From JBEKTY01 sp049515555 (lineage in GTDB: Bacteria; Planctomycetota; Planctomycetia; Pirellulales; Thermoguttaceae): a stretch of DNA of 49,986 nucleotides. The notes beneath the pieces were generated by a model. That model was not told the DNA's origin. It saw nothing but the letters and a program-made list of their open reading frames with translations, and ran no database searches. The stretch's first letter is position 1. Each line of letters opens with the position of its first letter. The translations under genes and the position numbers were made by a program. The stretch spans positions 1-49,986 of the forward strand of contig JBEKTY010000042.1 of assembly GCA_049515555.1 (NCBI GenBank), given 5' to 3'. Below are positions 35,141-43,366 of this stretch, piece by piece.

Positions 35141-35249
35141 AATGACCAATGACCAATAACCAATGACTAAACGGAGGAGATTGCCAAAATGCCAAAACGA
35201 GCCGCAGCAGCAGTTTCTTAGTCATTGATGATTGGTCATTGGTCATTCT
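35141..35249. repeat. Repeat family G, copy 2 (downstream of DegT gene)
   Basis: AATGACCAATGACCAATAAC leads to ACTAAACGGAGG and then ATGCCAAAACGAGCCG, with TTAGTCATTG at the right (35218-35227). It shares ACTAAACGGAGG and ACGAGCCGC with the copy at 33815, and so brackets DegT with it. Confidence 0.9.
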
Positions 35250-35273
35250 TTTCCAATTGAGTTGACGGAAGGG

Positions 35274-36266
35274 ATGATGGATATCAACAGCATCTTTCGC
35301 GGGCGGCTCCTGCCGCTGGCCGAGCTGGCCGGCAATCCGGACTTCGAGGGCATCTGGGTCCCCGACGACCTGACGCCGGACGAGATCGACCGCTCGGTGC
35401 ACGCCGGCTTCCGCCAGCAGGCCCGCGACTACGTGCGGGTCTACCAGAACACGCAGCACTTCGAGTGCATGCTGCGGATGGCCTTCGAGAAGGCCGGCTT
35501 CCGGCGACAGGACGAGCCCCTGACGATCCTCGACATCTGCTCGGGGGCGGGCAACTCGGTCATCCCACTGTTGAAAATGTTTCCAAGGGCAGAGGTCATC
35601 GCCTCCGACCTGAGCGTCGAGCTGCTGGCCATCTTGCGGCAGTTCCTGGTCGAGGAGGGCTCGGCCGGCCGCTGCACGCTGGTGCAACTCAACGCCGAGC
35701 GGCTGGAATTCGCGGATGCCAGCGTGGACCTCGTGGTGGGCGCGGCGGCGCTGCACCACCTGTTCCGGCCGGACCAGACGATCGCAGAGTGCGGCCGCAT
35801 CCTGCGAAAGGGCGGGCTGGCCGTGTTCTTCGAGCCCTTCGAGCTGGGCGTGGTCTTGATGCGCATGCTGCACGAGCGGATCGTCGCCGATCCGCGGGCC
35901 AGGAAGATCCCCAGGGAAGTCTACTCCTTCCTGCAAGCACAGATCGCCGATATCGACCGCCGGCTGGGAGAAGACAAGTCCGACCCGATCTTCATGCGTC
36001 TGGACGACAAGTGGCTGTTCACCACCCATTTTTTCCAGGAGCAGAGCCGGCGGCACGGCTTCGCACGCTGCACGACGTATTCGCTGATCTCGCCCGAGCG
36101 GCCCTTCGAGCAGAAGATGGAGGTGCTGCTCAGGGCGGGGCTGGGCCGGACCCGCGAGGCCCTGCCGGCTTGGGCCTGGCAGGAGATCGGCAAGCATGAC
36201 CGCTCCTTCTCGCCGCAAGGCCACCGCGATTGCATCTACGAGGGAGGTATCCTGCTGGAGAAGTAG
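35274..36266 (+). CDS. Class I SAM-dependent methyltransferase
   Basis: A 330-residue protein. SAM-binding motif I is ILDICSGAGNSV (about residue 83), and a methyltransferase-type VVGAAALHHLFRPDQTI follows about 60 residues later. Two tandem ATGs (35274, 35277) follow GGAAGGG; either may be used. No substrate-specific motif is visible. The gene lies between the DegT aminotransferase and the PseH-like fusion protein, only 11 bases before the latter's start, so it probably acts on the glycan or its lipid carrier. Confidence 0.8.
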   Translation: MMDINSIFRGRLLPLAELAGNPDFEGIWVPDDLTPDEIDRSVHAGFRQQARDYVRVYQNTQHFECMLRMAFEKAGFRRQDEPLTILDICSGAGNSVIPLLKMFPRAEVIASDLSVELLAILRQFLVEEGSAGRCTLVQLNAERLEFADASVDLVVGAAALHHLFRPDQTIAECGRILRKGGLAVFFEPFELGVVLMRMLHERIVADPRARKIPREVYSFLQAQIADIDRRLGEDKSDPIFMRLDDKWLFTTHFFQEQSRRHGFARCTTYSLISPERPFEQKMEVLLRAGLGRTREALPAWAWQEIGKHDRSFSPQGHRDCIYEGGILLEK

Positions 36267-36277
36267 GGGGCCATGCT

Positions 36278-38995
36278 ATGGCCAAACGCTGCATAGCGCC
36301 GCTGGCATCCAATCGCGTCCGCCTGCGATTGATCGAGGCTCGCGATCTGCCGCTGACGCTCGCCTGGCGGAACCAGGAGCACGTCCGTCGTTGGTTCCTC
36401 ACGAGCGATCCGATCACACCCGAGCAGCACCAGGCATGGTTTGCGGGCTACGCCGAGCGGGACGACGACTTCGTGTTCGTGATAGAAGAGATCGCCGCGG
36501 GGTGCCGGCCGGTGGGCCAGGCTTCCGTGTACGATATCGACTGGGCGGCGGGTAAGGCCCGCTTCGGCCGCTTCATGCTGGGCGAGCCGTCGGCCGCGGG
36601 CAAGGGCCTGGCCCGCGAGGCCACCGCGCTGCTGGTTCGCGCGGCCTTCTCCACCTGGCGGCTCCGCGAGCTGTGCCTGGAAGTGCTGGCCGACAACCAC
36701 CGGGCCCAGGCCGTGTACGCCGCCTGCGGATTCCGAGCCACTGGCCGTCGCGATCGCGTTGTGACGATGACGCTGGGCAAGGATGAGCCGAAAAACGACC
36801 CCCGTACTCATCACGCTCCGCGTGATGCCCCTCCTCTCGCGGAGCGAGAGGAGTACGGGGCCGGCCCGACCTTCGTCCTGGCCGTGCTGGGCCAGTACGA
36901 CCAGGTGCAAAGCAGCCTGGCCCAGACGCTGGAGCGGCTGGAAGAAGCGGTGGTGGCCCTGGACGGCCGGCTGATCGTGGGCCTGGAGCATCGGCGGTGG
37001 CAGACCACGCCGCTGATGCAGACGCTGGGCACGCGGTTCCCCGCCGGTCGCTTAGCGGTTCTTACGCCTGAAAAAGGGGACAGGCACCTTTTGCCGGAAC
37101 GGCCCGCCGGGTGCTTCGCACAAAAGGTGCCTGTCCCCTTTTTCCTGCCCGGCCGGTTGCTGACCGCCGCGGCGCGGCAGGCCGGCGGCGGGAGCCTCGT
37201 GTTTCTCTGGCCCGGCTGCCTGGTGCACCCGAAGGCCGTGGCCGCCGCGTGCCGGGAGCTGGCCGACCAAGGCCTGGACTGGCTGGCGTGCGTCGAGCCG
37301 GCCGTCCTGCAAAAGCTGGCCGTTTCGGCCGAGGAGATCGGCGAGAAGTTCCTGCCGTATTTTCTGGCGTGCGGGGGCCTCTTCCCATTGTGTCAAGCGA
37401 TCATCCGCCGGACGAGCTTTTTGGAGTTGGGCGGGTTCGACCCCCAGCCGCTGCTGCAACGGCAGTTCGACGCCGAATTCTGGCTTCGCTCGGTGCGCCA
37501 GGGGCAGAGGGCGGCCGTCCGCCGGGGCCGATTGGCCGACTGCCAGTGGACGTGGGAGGATTTCCCCCTGGAACATGACGTCCGCTCCCCGCGGTACCTG
37601 GCGCACAGCTTCCTGATCCGCCAAAATTACGACGGACGACGGACGACGGACGACGGGCGGAAGGACGACGGGCGGAAGGACGACGACGAAACGCTGCGCG
37701 GCTTCCTGGCCGATTTACCGATACCGCTGCGTCATCAGACGTGCCGTCTCTTGGGGCAACACTCCGGCCCGTCGTCCGTCGTCCGTCTTCCGTCGCCCGT
37801 CGCGCCCTCCGGCCCGTCGCCCGTCGTCCGTCGTCCGTCGAACATGGTGGGGCTCGCTGCGCTCGACCCACCCTACAACGCCCCCTACCGGATCGCGGTG
37901 ACGGGCGGCACCTGGGAACATGCACACAACCGTCTGTGCTTCGATAACTGCTTCGCCGAGCTGGCCGGCGGCGGGCAGTTCACCTACATTCCCCTGTTGG
38001 ACAGCCTGCTGATACCGCAGCGGGACCTGCGCGGCGTCGATGCCGTGATCATCTCGCGCGGGCGGCATCCGAACCTGCGCCAGGTGCTGGACTACTGCCG
38101 GCGGCAGGCCATCCCGACGATCTGCATGATCGACGACAACTGGTTGAGTGTGGGCCGCGACTGGCCGGACCCCTATGCGGCGGTATTTGCCCCGGGATTG
38201 CCGCAGTACGAAATGTTCCTTGCCTGCCTACGCGAGTGCGACGCGGTACTGGTCTACAACGACGTTCTGGCGGCGGACGTGGGGGCATACGCGCGGCGGG
38301 TGATCCGGCTGCCAGTGAACGTTCGGCGGGCGGATTTTGCGGCCCCCCTGCGGCACGCGGGACTGGCGGAACAGGTCCGCGTGCTCGTGACCTGGCGGGA
38401 GCAGACGGCGGGGCTGATCGCCGGCTACGCGGGCTCGGTGCGCTATTGCGACGGGGCGTTTCGGGCCTTGGCCGCCGCGGCCCGCCGCGCGGCGCCGCCG
38501 CTGCGGCCCCTGCTGTTCGGCTCGATCACCCCGGCCCAGCAGGCCCTCTTCGACGGCCAGGCCGCGGTGCTGCCCTACGTGGCCTACGCCGATTACGCCG
38601 CGGCCATGGGCGCGCTCCGGCCGGACATCCTGCTGGCGCCGCTGGACCGCTCACACACCTCGCACTCCAAGTGCCCGAACAAGTACCTGGAATACTCGAT
38701 GGCGGGCGCGGCGGGAATCTACAGCGACACCCCGCCCTACTCGCAGGTCGTGGCCGACGGAAAGACGGGACTGCTGTTGGGCGGCGACGACGAGGCGGCC
38801 TGGAGCGCGGCCCTGGCGCGGCTGGCCGGCGACGCGGTCTTGCGGCAGGGGCTGGCTGCCGAGGCCCGTCGCGACGTGCTGGCACGATTTGAAACCGCGG
38901 TGGTCGCGCCGCAGTTCGCCGCTGCGATCGACTCCGTGATCCGCGCGCACCGCTTGGCGCATCAGCCGGCGGCCGGGGAGGCCGTGCCATGTTGA
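36278..38995 (+). CDS. Fusion: PseH-like acetyltransferase, GT2-like domain and GT4-like glycosyltransferase, with repeat-encoded linkers
   Basis: The 905-residue product has at least three domains. Residues 1-170 form a GNAT acetyltransferase like PseH (RLRLIEARDLPLTLAWRNQE, GKGLAREATALL). Residues about 200-445 resemble a degenerate GT2 glycosyltransferase, with LVFLWPGCLVHP and LELGGFDPQPLL. Residues about 537-900 resemble a GT1/GT4 glycosyltransferase (NKYLEYSMAGAAGIYSDTPP, GKTGLLLGG). The linkers are repeat-encoded: family I at about 175-195, E at 265-289, D at 451-472 and 497-521, and B at 524-534. Whether one protein is made is unknown. The ATG at 36278 follows the methyltransferase stop by 11 bases; the 3' end overlaps the next gene by seven bases. 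Confidence 0.75.
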   Translation: MAKRCIAPLASNRVRLRLIEARDLPLTLAWRNQEHVRRWFLTSDPITPEQHQAWFAGYAERDDDFVFVIEEIAAGCRPVGQASVYDIDWAAGKARFGRFMLGEPSAAGKGLAREATALLVRAAFSTWRLRELCLEVLADNHRAQAVYAACGFRATGRRDRVVTMTLGKDEPKNDPRTHHAPRDAPPLAEREEYGAGPTFVLAVLGQYDQVQSSLAQTLERLEEAVVALDGRLIVGLEHRRWQTTPLMQTLGTRFPAGRLAVLTPEKGDRHLLPERPAGCFAQKVPVPFFLPGRLLTAAARQAGGGSLVFLWPGCLVHPKAVAAACRELADQGLDWLACVEPAVLQKLAVSAEEIGEKFLPYFLACGGLFPLCQAIIRRTSFLELGGFDPQPLLQRQFDAEFWLRSVRQGQRAAVRRGRLADCQWTWEDFPLEHDVRSPRYLAHSFLIRQNYDGRRTTDDGRKDDGRKDDDETLRGFLADLPIPLRHQTCRLLGQHSGPSSVVRLPSPVAPSGPSPVVRRPSNMVGLAALDPPYNAPYRIAVTGGTWEHAHNRLCFDNCFAELAGGGQFTYIPLLDSLLIPQRDLRGVDAVIISRGRHPNLRQVLDYCRRQAIPTICMIDDNWLSVGRDWPDPYAAVFAPGLPQYEMFLACLRECDAVLVYNDVLAADVGAYARRVIRLPVNVRRADFAAPLRHAGLAEQVRVLVTWREQTAGLIAGYAGSVRYCDGAFRALAAAARRAAPPLRPLLFGSITPAQQALFDGQAAVLPYVAYADYAAAMGALRPDILLAPLDRSHTSHSKCPNKYLEYSMAGAAGIYSDTPPYSQVVADGKTGLLLGGDDEAAWSAALARLAGDAVLRQGLAAEARRDVLARFETAVVAPQFAAAIDSVIRAHRLAHQPAAGEAVPC
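36800..36861. repeat. Family I repeat: outer stem enclosing two hairpins
   Basis: Outer arms CCCCGTACTC (36800-36809) and GAGTACGGGG (36852-36861) enclose hairpin ATCACGCTCCGCGTGAT (36810-36826) and a second around CTCCTCTCGCGGAGC. It is translated without stops as DPRTHHAPRDAPPLAEREE. Confidence 0.9.
37071..37143. repeat. Repeat family E, perfect 23-bp arms, in frame
   Basis: Left arm begins AAAAAGGGGACAGGCACC (37071-37093) and right arm ends GGTGCCTGTCCCCTTTTT (37121-37143), perfect reverse complements. It lies within the GT2-like domain region of the ORF and is translated in frame. Confidence 0.95.
37628..37692. repeat. Repeat family D, left arm cluster
   Basis: Direct GACGACGG and GACGGACGACGG units, translated as DGRRTTDDGRKDDGRKDD. 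About 75 bases of ordinary coding sequence separate it from the right-arm cluster. Confidence 0.85.
37767..37840. repeat. Repeat family D, right arm cluster
   Basis: Complementary GTCCGTCGTCCGTC units, translated as PSSVVRLPSPVAPSG. It runs directly into a family B element at 37847. Confidence 0.85.
37847..37877. repeat. Repeat family B copy within coding sequence
   Basis: GGTGGGGCTCGCTGCGCTCG and ACCCACCCTAC are translated in frame as VGLAALDPPYN. They are placed immediately before the GT4-like domain. Confidence 0.9.
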
Positions 38996-40884
38996 CCCTC
39001 GCCCTGTTCTCCCACTCGCCGTATCTGTGCGGCGCGGAGCGGATGCTGTTGAATCTGGCCCGCGTGCTGCGCCGCTCGGGCACGATCCATCCCGTGCTGC
39101 TGATCCCGGGCTCGGGCGAGTTGGCCGCCGAGGCCCGCCGCTACGGACTGGCCTGCGAGATCATTGCCCCGCCGCCCTGGTACCTGTTGCCGCCGACCGA
39201 TCTGGCCGGCTACCGCAGCGGCGTGGCCGAAGGCGTCAAAGCGCTGCAGCAGGCGATGACCGACCACGGCAGCGACGCCGTGCTGATCAACACCCTGACC
39301 AACATTCCCGCGGCCCTGGCGGCGGTGAGCCTGGACATCCCCAGCCTGCTCTGGGTGCATGGCGTGATCGACTCGCGGCTGCTGCCCAACCGCTCGACCG
39401 ATTTCTCGCTGCTGCACGACGAGTTGTTGCTGGAGTGTGCCACGCGGGTAATCGCTAATTCCAACTGGACCGCCGCGTTTCTGGCCCGCATGTTGGGCCA
39501 GGCCCGCGTCGAGGTCATTCCCAACTGGACGCCGGTCGATGGCAGCTTCACGGCGCCGGCGGGCAAGTACCATGGCCGCCGCCTCGCTTGCCTGAACACG
39601 TTCGACGAGAGCAAGGGGCACGCCGTGCTGCTGGAGGCCGCCACGCTGCTGAAGGCCCGCGGCGTGGCCTTCGAGCTCGATCTCTACGGCGAGGGCTGCC
39701 TACGCGACGAGATGGAGCAGCGGTTCCGCGCGGCGGGGCTGGCCGGCCAGGTCCGCTTCCAGGGCCGCACAACGGGCGTCCACCAGGTCTACGACCGCAC
39801 GTTGTGCGTGCTGAACCCCTCCCACGTCGAATCATTCGGCATGACCCTGATCGAGGCCATGGCCCGCAAAACGCCGGTTATCGCCACCCGCTGCGGCGGC
39901 CCCGACGACATCGTCGTGGACGGCCAGACCGGTTTTCTGATCGAGCGCGGCGACGCGGCCGCCTTGGCCGACCGCATCCAGCGGCTGCTCGACTCGCCCG
40001 AGCTGGCCGAGCGGCTGGGTCGGCAGGGCTTCGAGCACGTCGGCCGGCGATTCAGCGAGCAGGCGGCGCAGGCCGCCTTTGTCCCTGTCGTCCACGACAC
40101 CGTCCGCAGTTTCGCGGGCTACACCCCGGCGGTCAAGACGCTGGCCAAGATCTATCGGCTGTGGCTGCTGTCGCCGCCGGTGCCCGATGCGGAGCGACCG
40201 GCGCCGCCGGCGCCGCGGGCGAGCTTTTTCCGCCGGGGGCTGCGGTTCGCCAAGCGGCGAGTGCGGCAGGCGGCCGCCGCGGCCGGCCGCGCTCTGGGCG
40301 GTTGGAGCCGGCGCCGCGCGAAGCCCGACGAGGGCCTTGAAAACGGGGAACCTGGGTTCGCCACTGGAACCAGCCAGGCGAGATCCTCGCCCATTTCCCC
40401 TCACCCTAACCCTCTCCCGGAGGGAGAGGGGACGACGTGGCCCACCGCACCACGCGCGGCCGACGTGGTTCCACCCGCCGCCTCCCGCCGCTTCGTGCGC
40501 GTGGACCGCCCGGCCACCTACCGCCTGTTGCCCGGCAGCGGGAACTGGGCCGGCCTGGACATCCTGGTCAGCGTGCGGCAGCCGCCGGCCCTGGGCCGAC
40601 TGCGCCTGGCGATTCGCTCGGCCACAGGTCAGGTGCTGCGCGAGGCCGGCAGCGAGTTGGGCCACGTGGGGGACAAGGGCTGGCTGGCCTTCCGCTTCCC
40701 GCCCATCGCCAATGCCGCGGGCGTGCCTTTTGACCTGGAGATTCAGTTCGACGGCCCGCCGCCGGCTGCCCCGATCGAGATTTGCGAAAGCCCGTCGCCG
40801 GCCGAGATGCAGCGGCGACCGCTGTGGCGGCTCGGCCGCCGACGGCCGAAGCAATCGCTTTATTGCAAGACCTGGTACGCTTGA
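38989..40884 (+). CDS. GT4-family glycosyltransferase with C-terminal beta-sandwich domain
   Basis: A 631-residue product. GT4 features are the N-terminal CGAERMLLNLARVL and the EX7E pair Glu281/Glu289 in VESFGMTLIEAMA, followed by GGPDDIVVDGQTGFLI. Residues about 500-615 are a separate beta-rich domain (YRLLPGSGNWAGLD, AFRFPPIANAAG) that recurs in the next protein. PHPNPLPEGEGT at about 472-483 comes from repeat family A and marks the linker. The ATG overlaps the stop of the preceding ORF by seven bases, after GGGGAGG. The stop overlaps the next start (TGATG). It probably adds a sugar to a cell-surface glycan. Confidence 0.85.
   Translation: MLTLALFSHSPYLCGAERMLLNLARVLRRSGTIHPVLLIPGSGELAAEARRYGLACEIIAPPPWYLLPPTDLAGYRSGVAEGVKALQQAMTDHGSDAVLINTLTNIPAALAAVSLDIPSLLWVHGVIDSRLLPNRSTDFSLLHDELLLECATRVIANSNWTAAFLARMLGQARVEVIPNWTPVDGSFTAPAGKYHGRRLACLNTFDESKGHAVLLEAATLLKARGVAFELDLYGEGCLRDEMEQRFRAAGLAGQVRFQGRTTGVHQVYDRTLCVLNPSHVESFGMTLIEAMARKTPVIATRCGGPDDIVVDGQTGFLIERGDAAALADRIQRLLDSPELAERLGRQGFEHVGRRFSEQAAQAAFVPVVHDTVRSFAGYTPAVKTLAKIYRLWLLSPPVPDAERPAPPAPRASFFRRGLRFAKRRVRQAAAAAGRALGGWSRRRAKPDEGLENGEPGFATGTSQARSSPISPHPNPLPEGEGTTWPTAPRAADVVPPAASRRFVRVDRPATYRLLPGSGNWAGLDILVSVRQPPALGRLRLAIRSATGQVLREAGSELGHVGDKGWLAFRFPPIANAAGVPFDLEIQFDGPPPAAPIEICESPSPAEMQRRPLWRLGRRRPKQSLYCKTWYA
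40397..40433. repeat. Repeat family A, copy 3, in coding sequence
   Basis: CCCCTCACCCTAA, then arms CCCTCTCCC (40410-40418) and GGGAGAGGG (40422-40430) around GGA. It is translated as PHPNPLPEGEGT, the same reading frame and orientation as in metX-metW. Confidence 0.95.
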
Positions 40885-43208
40885 TGGGACAGACCGTGTT
40901 TGCACCGCGGGGCGTGGGAATCGAGCTGGCGCGTGGTAACCCGCACACGCCGTGTGCGGAGGATACGGCACACGGCGTGTGCCGGCTACAGTTCATTCGG
41001 CTCGACCTGCTGGCGGCGCTTGCCGCGGAGGTCGATCGCTGGCCCACGATCGATTGTCTCTGGCTGTCGCGGTCCGGCGACCCCCTGGCCCATCCGCACT
41101 ATCGCCAATGCCTGGAGGTTCTTTACCGCTGCCAGGCGGCACGCCGGGCCTCGGTAACGCTGCATACCGACGGCCTGCTGCTGCGTGACGAGGTGGCGGA
41201 GGCGATCTTGGACGTACCGCTGGTCAACACTCTGGTGTTCTGGCTAGATGGGTGCGAGGAGCCGGGTGATTTCGAGCGTCGCCTCGGCCTCCGCTTCGAC
41301 CGCTATTTGCGGCAGCTTGGCGATTTTGCGGCCGCCGCACGGCAGCGTCGCCCGGAGTTGAAGCTGGCCGCCCGGGCCGCTCGTCCGGCAAGCGGGCGGG
41401 CAGACGAGGCCTCACTGCCGGCGGGCTCGGCGCCGCGGGGCCTGCTCCACGCTGAGTTTCAGGCTCTGGGCATCGAAGTGCCGATCGGCAACGGGCATGG
41501 CCTGAGCAGCGGCGATGCGTGGGCCGGCTGGCCGGCCGCCTTGCCGCCCGTGCGGGGCGGTTGCCCGCAGGTCGAAGAGTGCACCCTGTACTTTACGGTC
41601 CACGGGTTCGCCCAGCCCTGCCGCGCCGTGTACGACGAGTCGCACTCGGTCGGCCGGTTCCCCGAGGAGAACTTGGGCCAACTGCTCAATGGCCGGCCGA
41701 TGGGCAAGCTTCGGCACCGGCTGCGGCTGGACGACCGCGCCGAGTTGCCCTTTTGCCGGGTCTGCCCGATCTCGCTGAGCGTCCTGGGTGAGCAGGAATT
41801 GCGCGACTTCTGGAAAACGGTCGACGACCGCGGCGAGCTGGCCGATCTGGCGGAGCGCCGGTGGCTGTTTGACGAAGTGGCGCCCACGCCGCACCGCGTC
41901 CGGCGGCTGGACCTCGGCTGCGGCGGGTCGAAGCAGCCGGGCTTCGTGGGGGCCGACCGCTTCGCCCTGGCCAACGTCGACCTGGTGCTCGACCTGGACC
42001 GCCCGCTGCCCTTGGCCGACGACACGTTCGACCTGGTGTTCGCCTCGCACTCGCTGGAGCACGTGGCCGACCTGCCGCTGGTGATGAGCGAAATCTACCG
42101 GGTGGCGAAGGACGGGGCCCAGGTGTGCATCATCGCCCCGTACTATAACCAGGGGCTGAACCTGGCCAATCCGTACCACAAGCAGGTATTCAACGAGCAT
42201 ACGCCCCGCTTCTGGACCAACTCGCCGGTGGCTTGCGTCGACCCGGCCGATTACGATCATCCGCACACCGCCGGCTGGGGACTGGCCGACTCGGACTGCC
42301 TGGGCCGGATCGTCGATCTCCGCTGCCTGCGGATGGAGTTCTTCTATTTTCCCGAGTACCGCGGGCTGCCGCCGCGCGAGCAGCGGGCGGCCCGCAAAAA
42401 ATACGCCGACGTGTGCGACCAGATCATGTACCATCTGCTGGTCGTCAAGCATGAGATGAGCGGCGACGAGTTGCGCCGCGTGGCGGCCGAGACGGAATTC
42501 TTCCAGCCGCCGTACCTGCGGGCGCAGCGGGCGGCCCGAGAGCAGCAAGAGGCGACAGGTCAGATCTGTCGCGACGGTCCGGAGGCTGCTTCGCACATAT
42601 CTGACCTGCCCCCACCGCCACAGGCCGGCGAGGATGAAATGCTGCCCACCCGGGCCCGGCGGCTGGCCGAGGAGGTCGACGCCTTCCGCCAGCGGCGGAT
42701 CATCCGCGGCCTGCGGCGGCTGCGCGACCGCTCCGACTGGCAGAGTTGCCTCTCGCCGGCCTTCCAGCAACTCAAGGACGACAGCCGGATGTTCTTGCCC
42801 CGCCTGGCCGGCTATTATCTCCAGGACAGCGTGAACCTCGAGCACGTGGCCGGCCTCGAATATCTCCTGGATCTGCCCCGCGGCGGGCTGGCCGGCCTGC
42901 TGCTGGCCGCCGTGTGCGACGTCCGGCCGGAGCAGGGAACCCTGGGCGTCCGCCTGCTCGCGCCCTCAGGCGCGGTGCTGGCCCGGGCCGTGACGCCGGC
43001 CGCCGGGCTGAACTCCGGCCGGCCCGCACGCTTCGAGTTCGCACCCATCGCAGCCGGTCACGGCGGTGCGTGCCGGCTGCAGGTGTTCGCCGCGGACCTG
43101 CACGTGCCGGTGCGGATCCTCGAGTGGCGCAAGTATCCCTGGTGGGGACTGCGGAAGACCGACACGCGGCCCTTCTGCGGCCTGCTGCGGCCGGGAACTG
43201 GGAATTAG
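40884..43208 (+). CDS. Degenerate radical-SAM/SPASM-like protein fused to a methyltransferase, with C-terminal beta domain
   Basis: The 774-residue product starts at an ATG overlapping the previous stop (TGATG). Residues 1-330 resemble a radical SAM barrel followed by a SPASM-like cysteine-rich segment (Cys227, 233, 246, 291, 294). The canonical CX3CX2C motif is absent; the place expected for it is occupied by sequence encoded by repeat J (NPHTPCAEDTAHGVC). Residues about 338-480 form a class I methyltransferase (LDLGCGG, SHSLEHVADLPLV). A tail (about 640-760) is a beta domain like that of the preceding glycosyltransferase. Repeat K gives SGQICRDGPEAASHISDLP-like sequence near 558-577. The enzyme activity of the first domain is doubtful. 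Confidence 0.6.
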   Translation: MGQTVFAPRGVGIELARGNPHTPCAEDTAHGVCRLQFIRLDLLAALAAEVDRWPTIDCLWLSRSGDPLAHPHYRQCLEVLYRCQAARRASVTLHTDGLLLRDEVAEAILDVPLVNTLVFWLDGCEEPGDFERRLGLRFDRYLRQLGDFAAAARQRRPELKLAARAARPASGRADEASLPAGSAPRGLLHAEFQALGIEVPIGNGHGLSSGDAWAGWPAALPPVRGGCPQVEECTLYFTVHGFAQPCRAVYDESHSVGRFPEENLGQLLNGRPMGKLRHRLRLDDRAELPFCRVCPISLSVLGEQELRDFWKTVDDRGELADLAERRWLFDEVAPTPHRVRRLDLGCGGSKQPGFVGADRFALANVDLVLDLDRPLPLADDTFDLVFASHSLEHVADLPLVMSEIYRVAKDGAQVCIIAPYYNQGLNLANPYHKQVFNEHTPRFWTNSPVACVDPADYDHPHTAGWGLADSDCLGRIVDLRCLRMEFFYFPEYRGLPPREQRAARKKYADVCDQIMYHLLVVKHEMSGDELRRVAAETEFFQPPYLRAQRAAREQQEATGQICRDGPEAASHISDLPPPPQAGEDEMLPTRARRLAEEVDAFRQRRIIRGLRRLRDRSDWQSCLSPAFQQLKDDSRMFLPRLAGYYLQDSVNLEHVAGLEYLLDLPRGGLAGLLLAAVCDVRPEQGTLGVRLLAPSGAVLARAVTPAAGLNSGRPARFEFAPIAAGHGGACRLQVFAADLHVPVRILEWRKYPWWGLRKTDTRPFCGLLRPGTGN
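40941..40984. repeat. Family J: two adjacent palindromes near the N-terminus
   Basis: Palindromes CCGCACACG-C-CGTGTGCGG (40941-40959) and CGGCACACG-G-CGTGTGCCG (40966-40984) are in frame and encode PHTPCAEDTAHGVC. They occupy the place expected for the radical-SAM cysteine motif. Confidence 0.9.
42556..42612. repeat. Family K inverted repeat in coding sequence
   Basis: Ten-base arms CAGGTCAGAT (42556-42565) and ATCTGACCTG (42599-42608) are perfect reverse complements. The element is translated as TGQICRDGPEAASHISDLP. Confidence 0.85.
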
Positions 43209-43245
43209 AAGTTAGGAGTTGGAAGTTAGGAGTTAGAACGTAGGA
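43201..43245. repeat. Low-complexity GAAGTTAGGAGTT repeat
   Basis: Short near-tandem units AGAAGTTAGGAGTTGGAAGT follow the end of the methyltransferase fusion and include its stop codon. They resemble the GGGGATTAGAAG run at 11370-11400. Confidence 0.6.
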
Positions 43246-43366
43246 CCGCTACCGCTCCGACCCCACCGAGTTCATCTCGGTGGTGAAGCACGCCTGGAAC
43301 GCTAGGGGAGGGATCGTATCTTTCCCCGCCGCTCGCCGTACAGAACCAATGAGAGGTTGCCCGCCC

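Noticed and set aside
36800..37877. CRISPR-like repetition
   Set aside because: The repeated units are palindromes from different families without regularly spaced unique spacers, and no cas genes are present.
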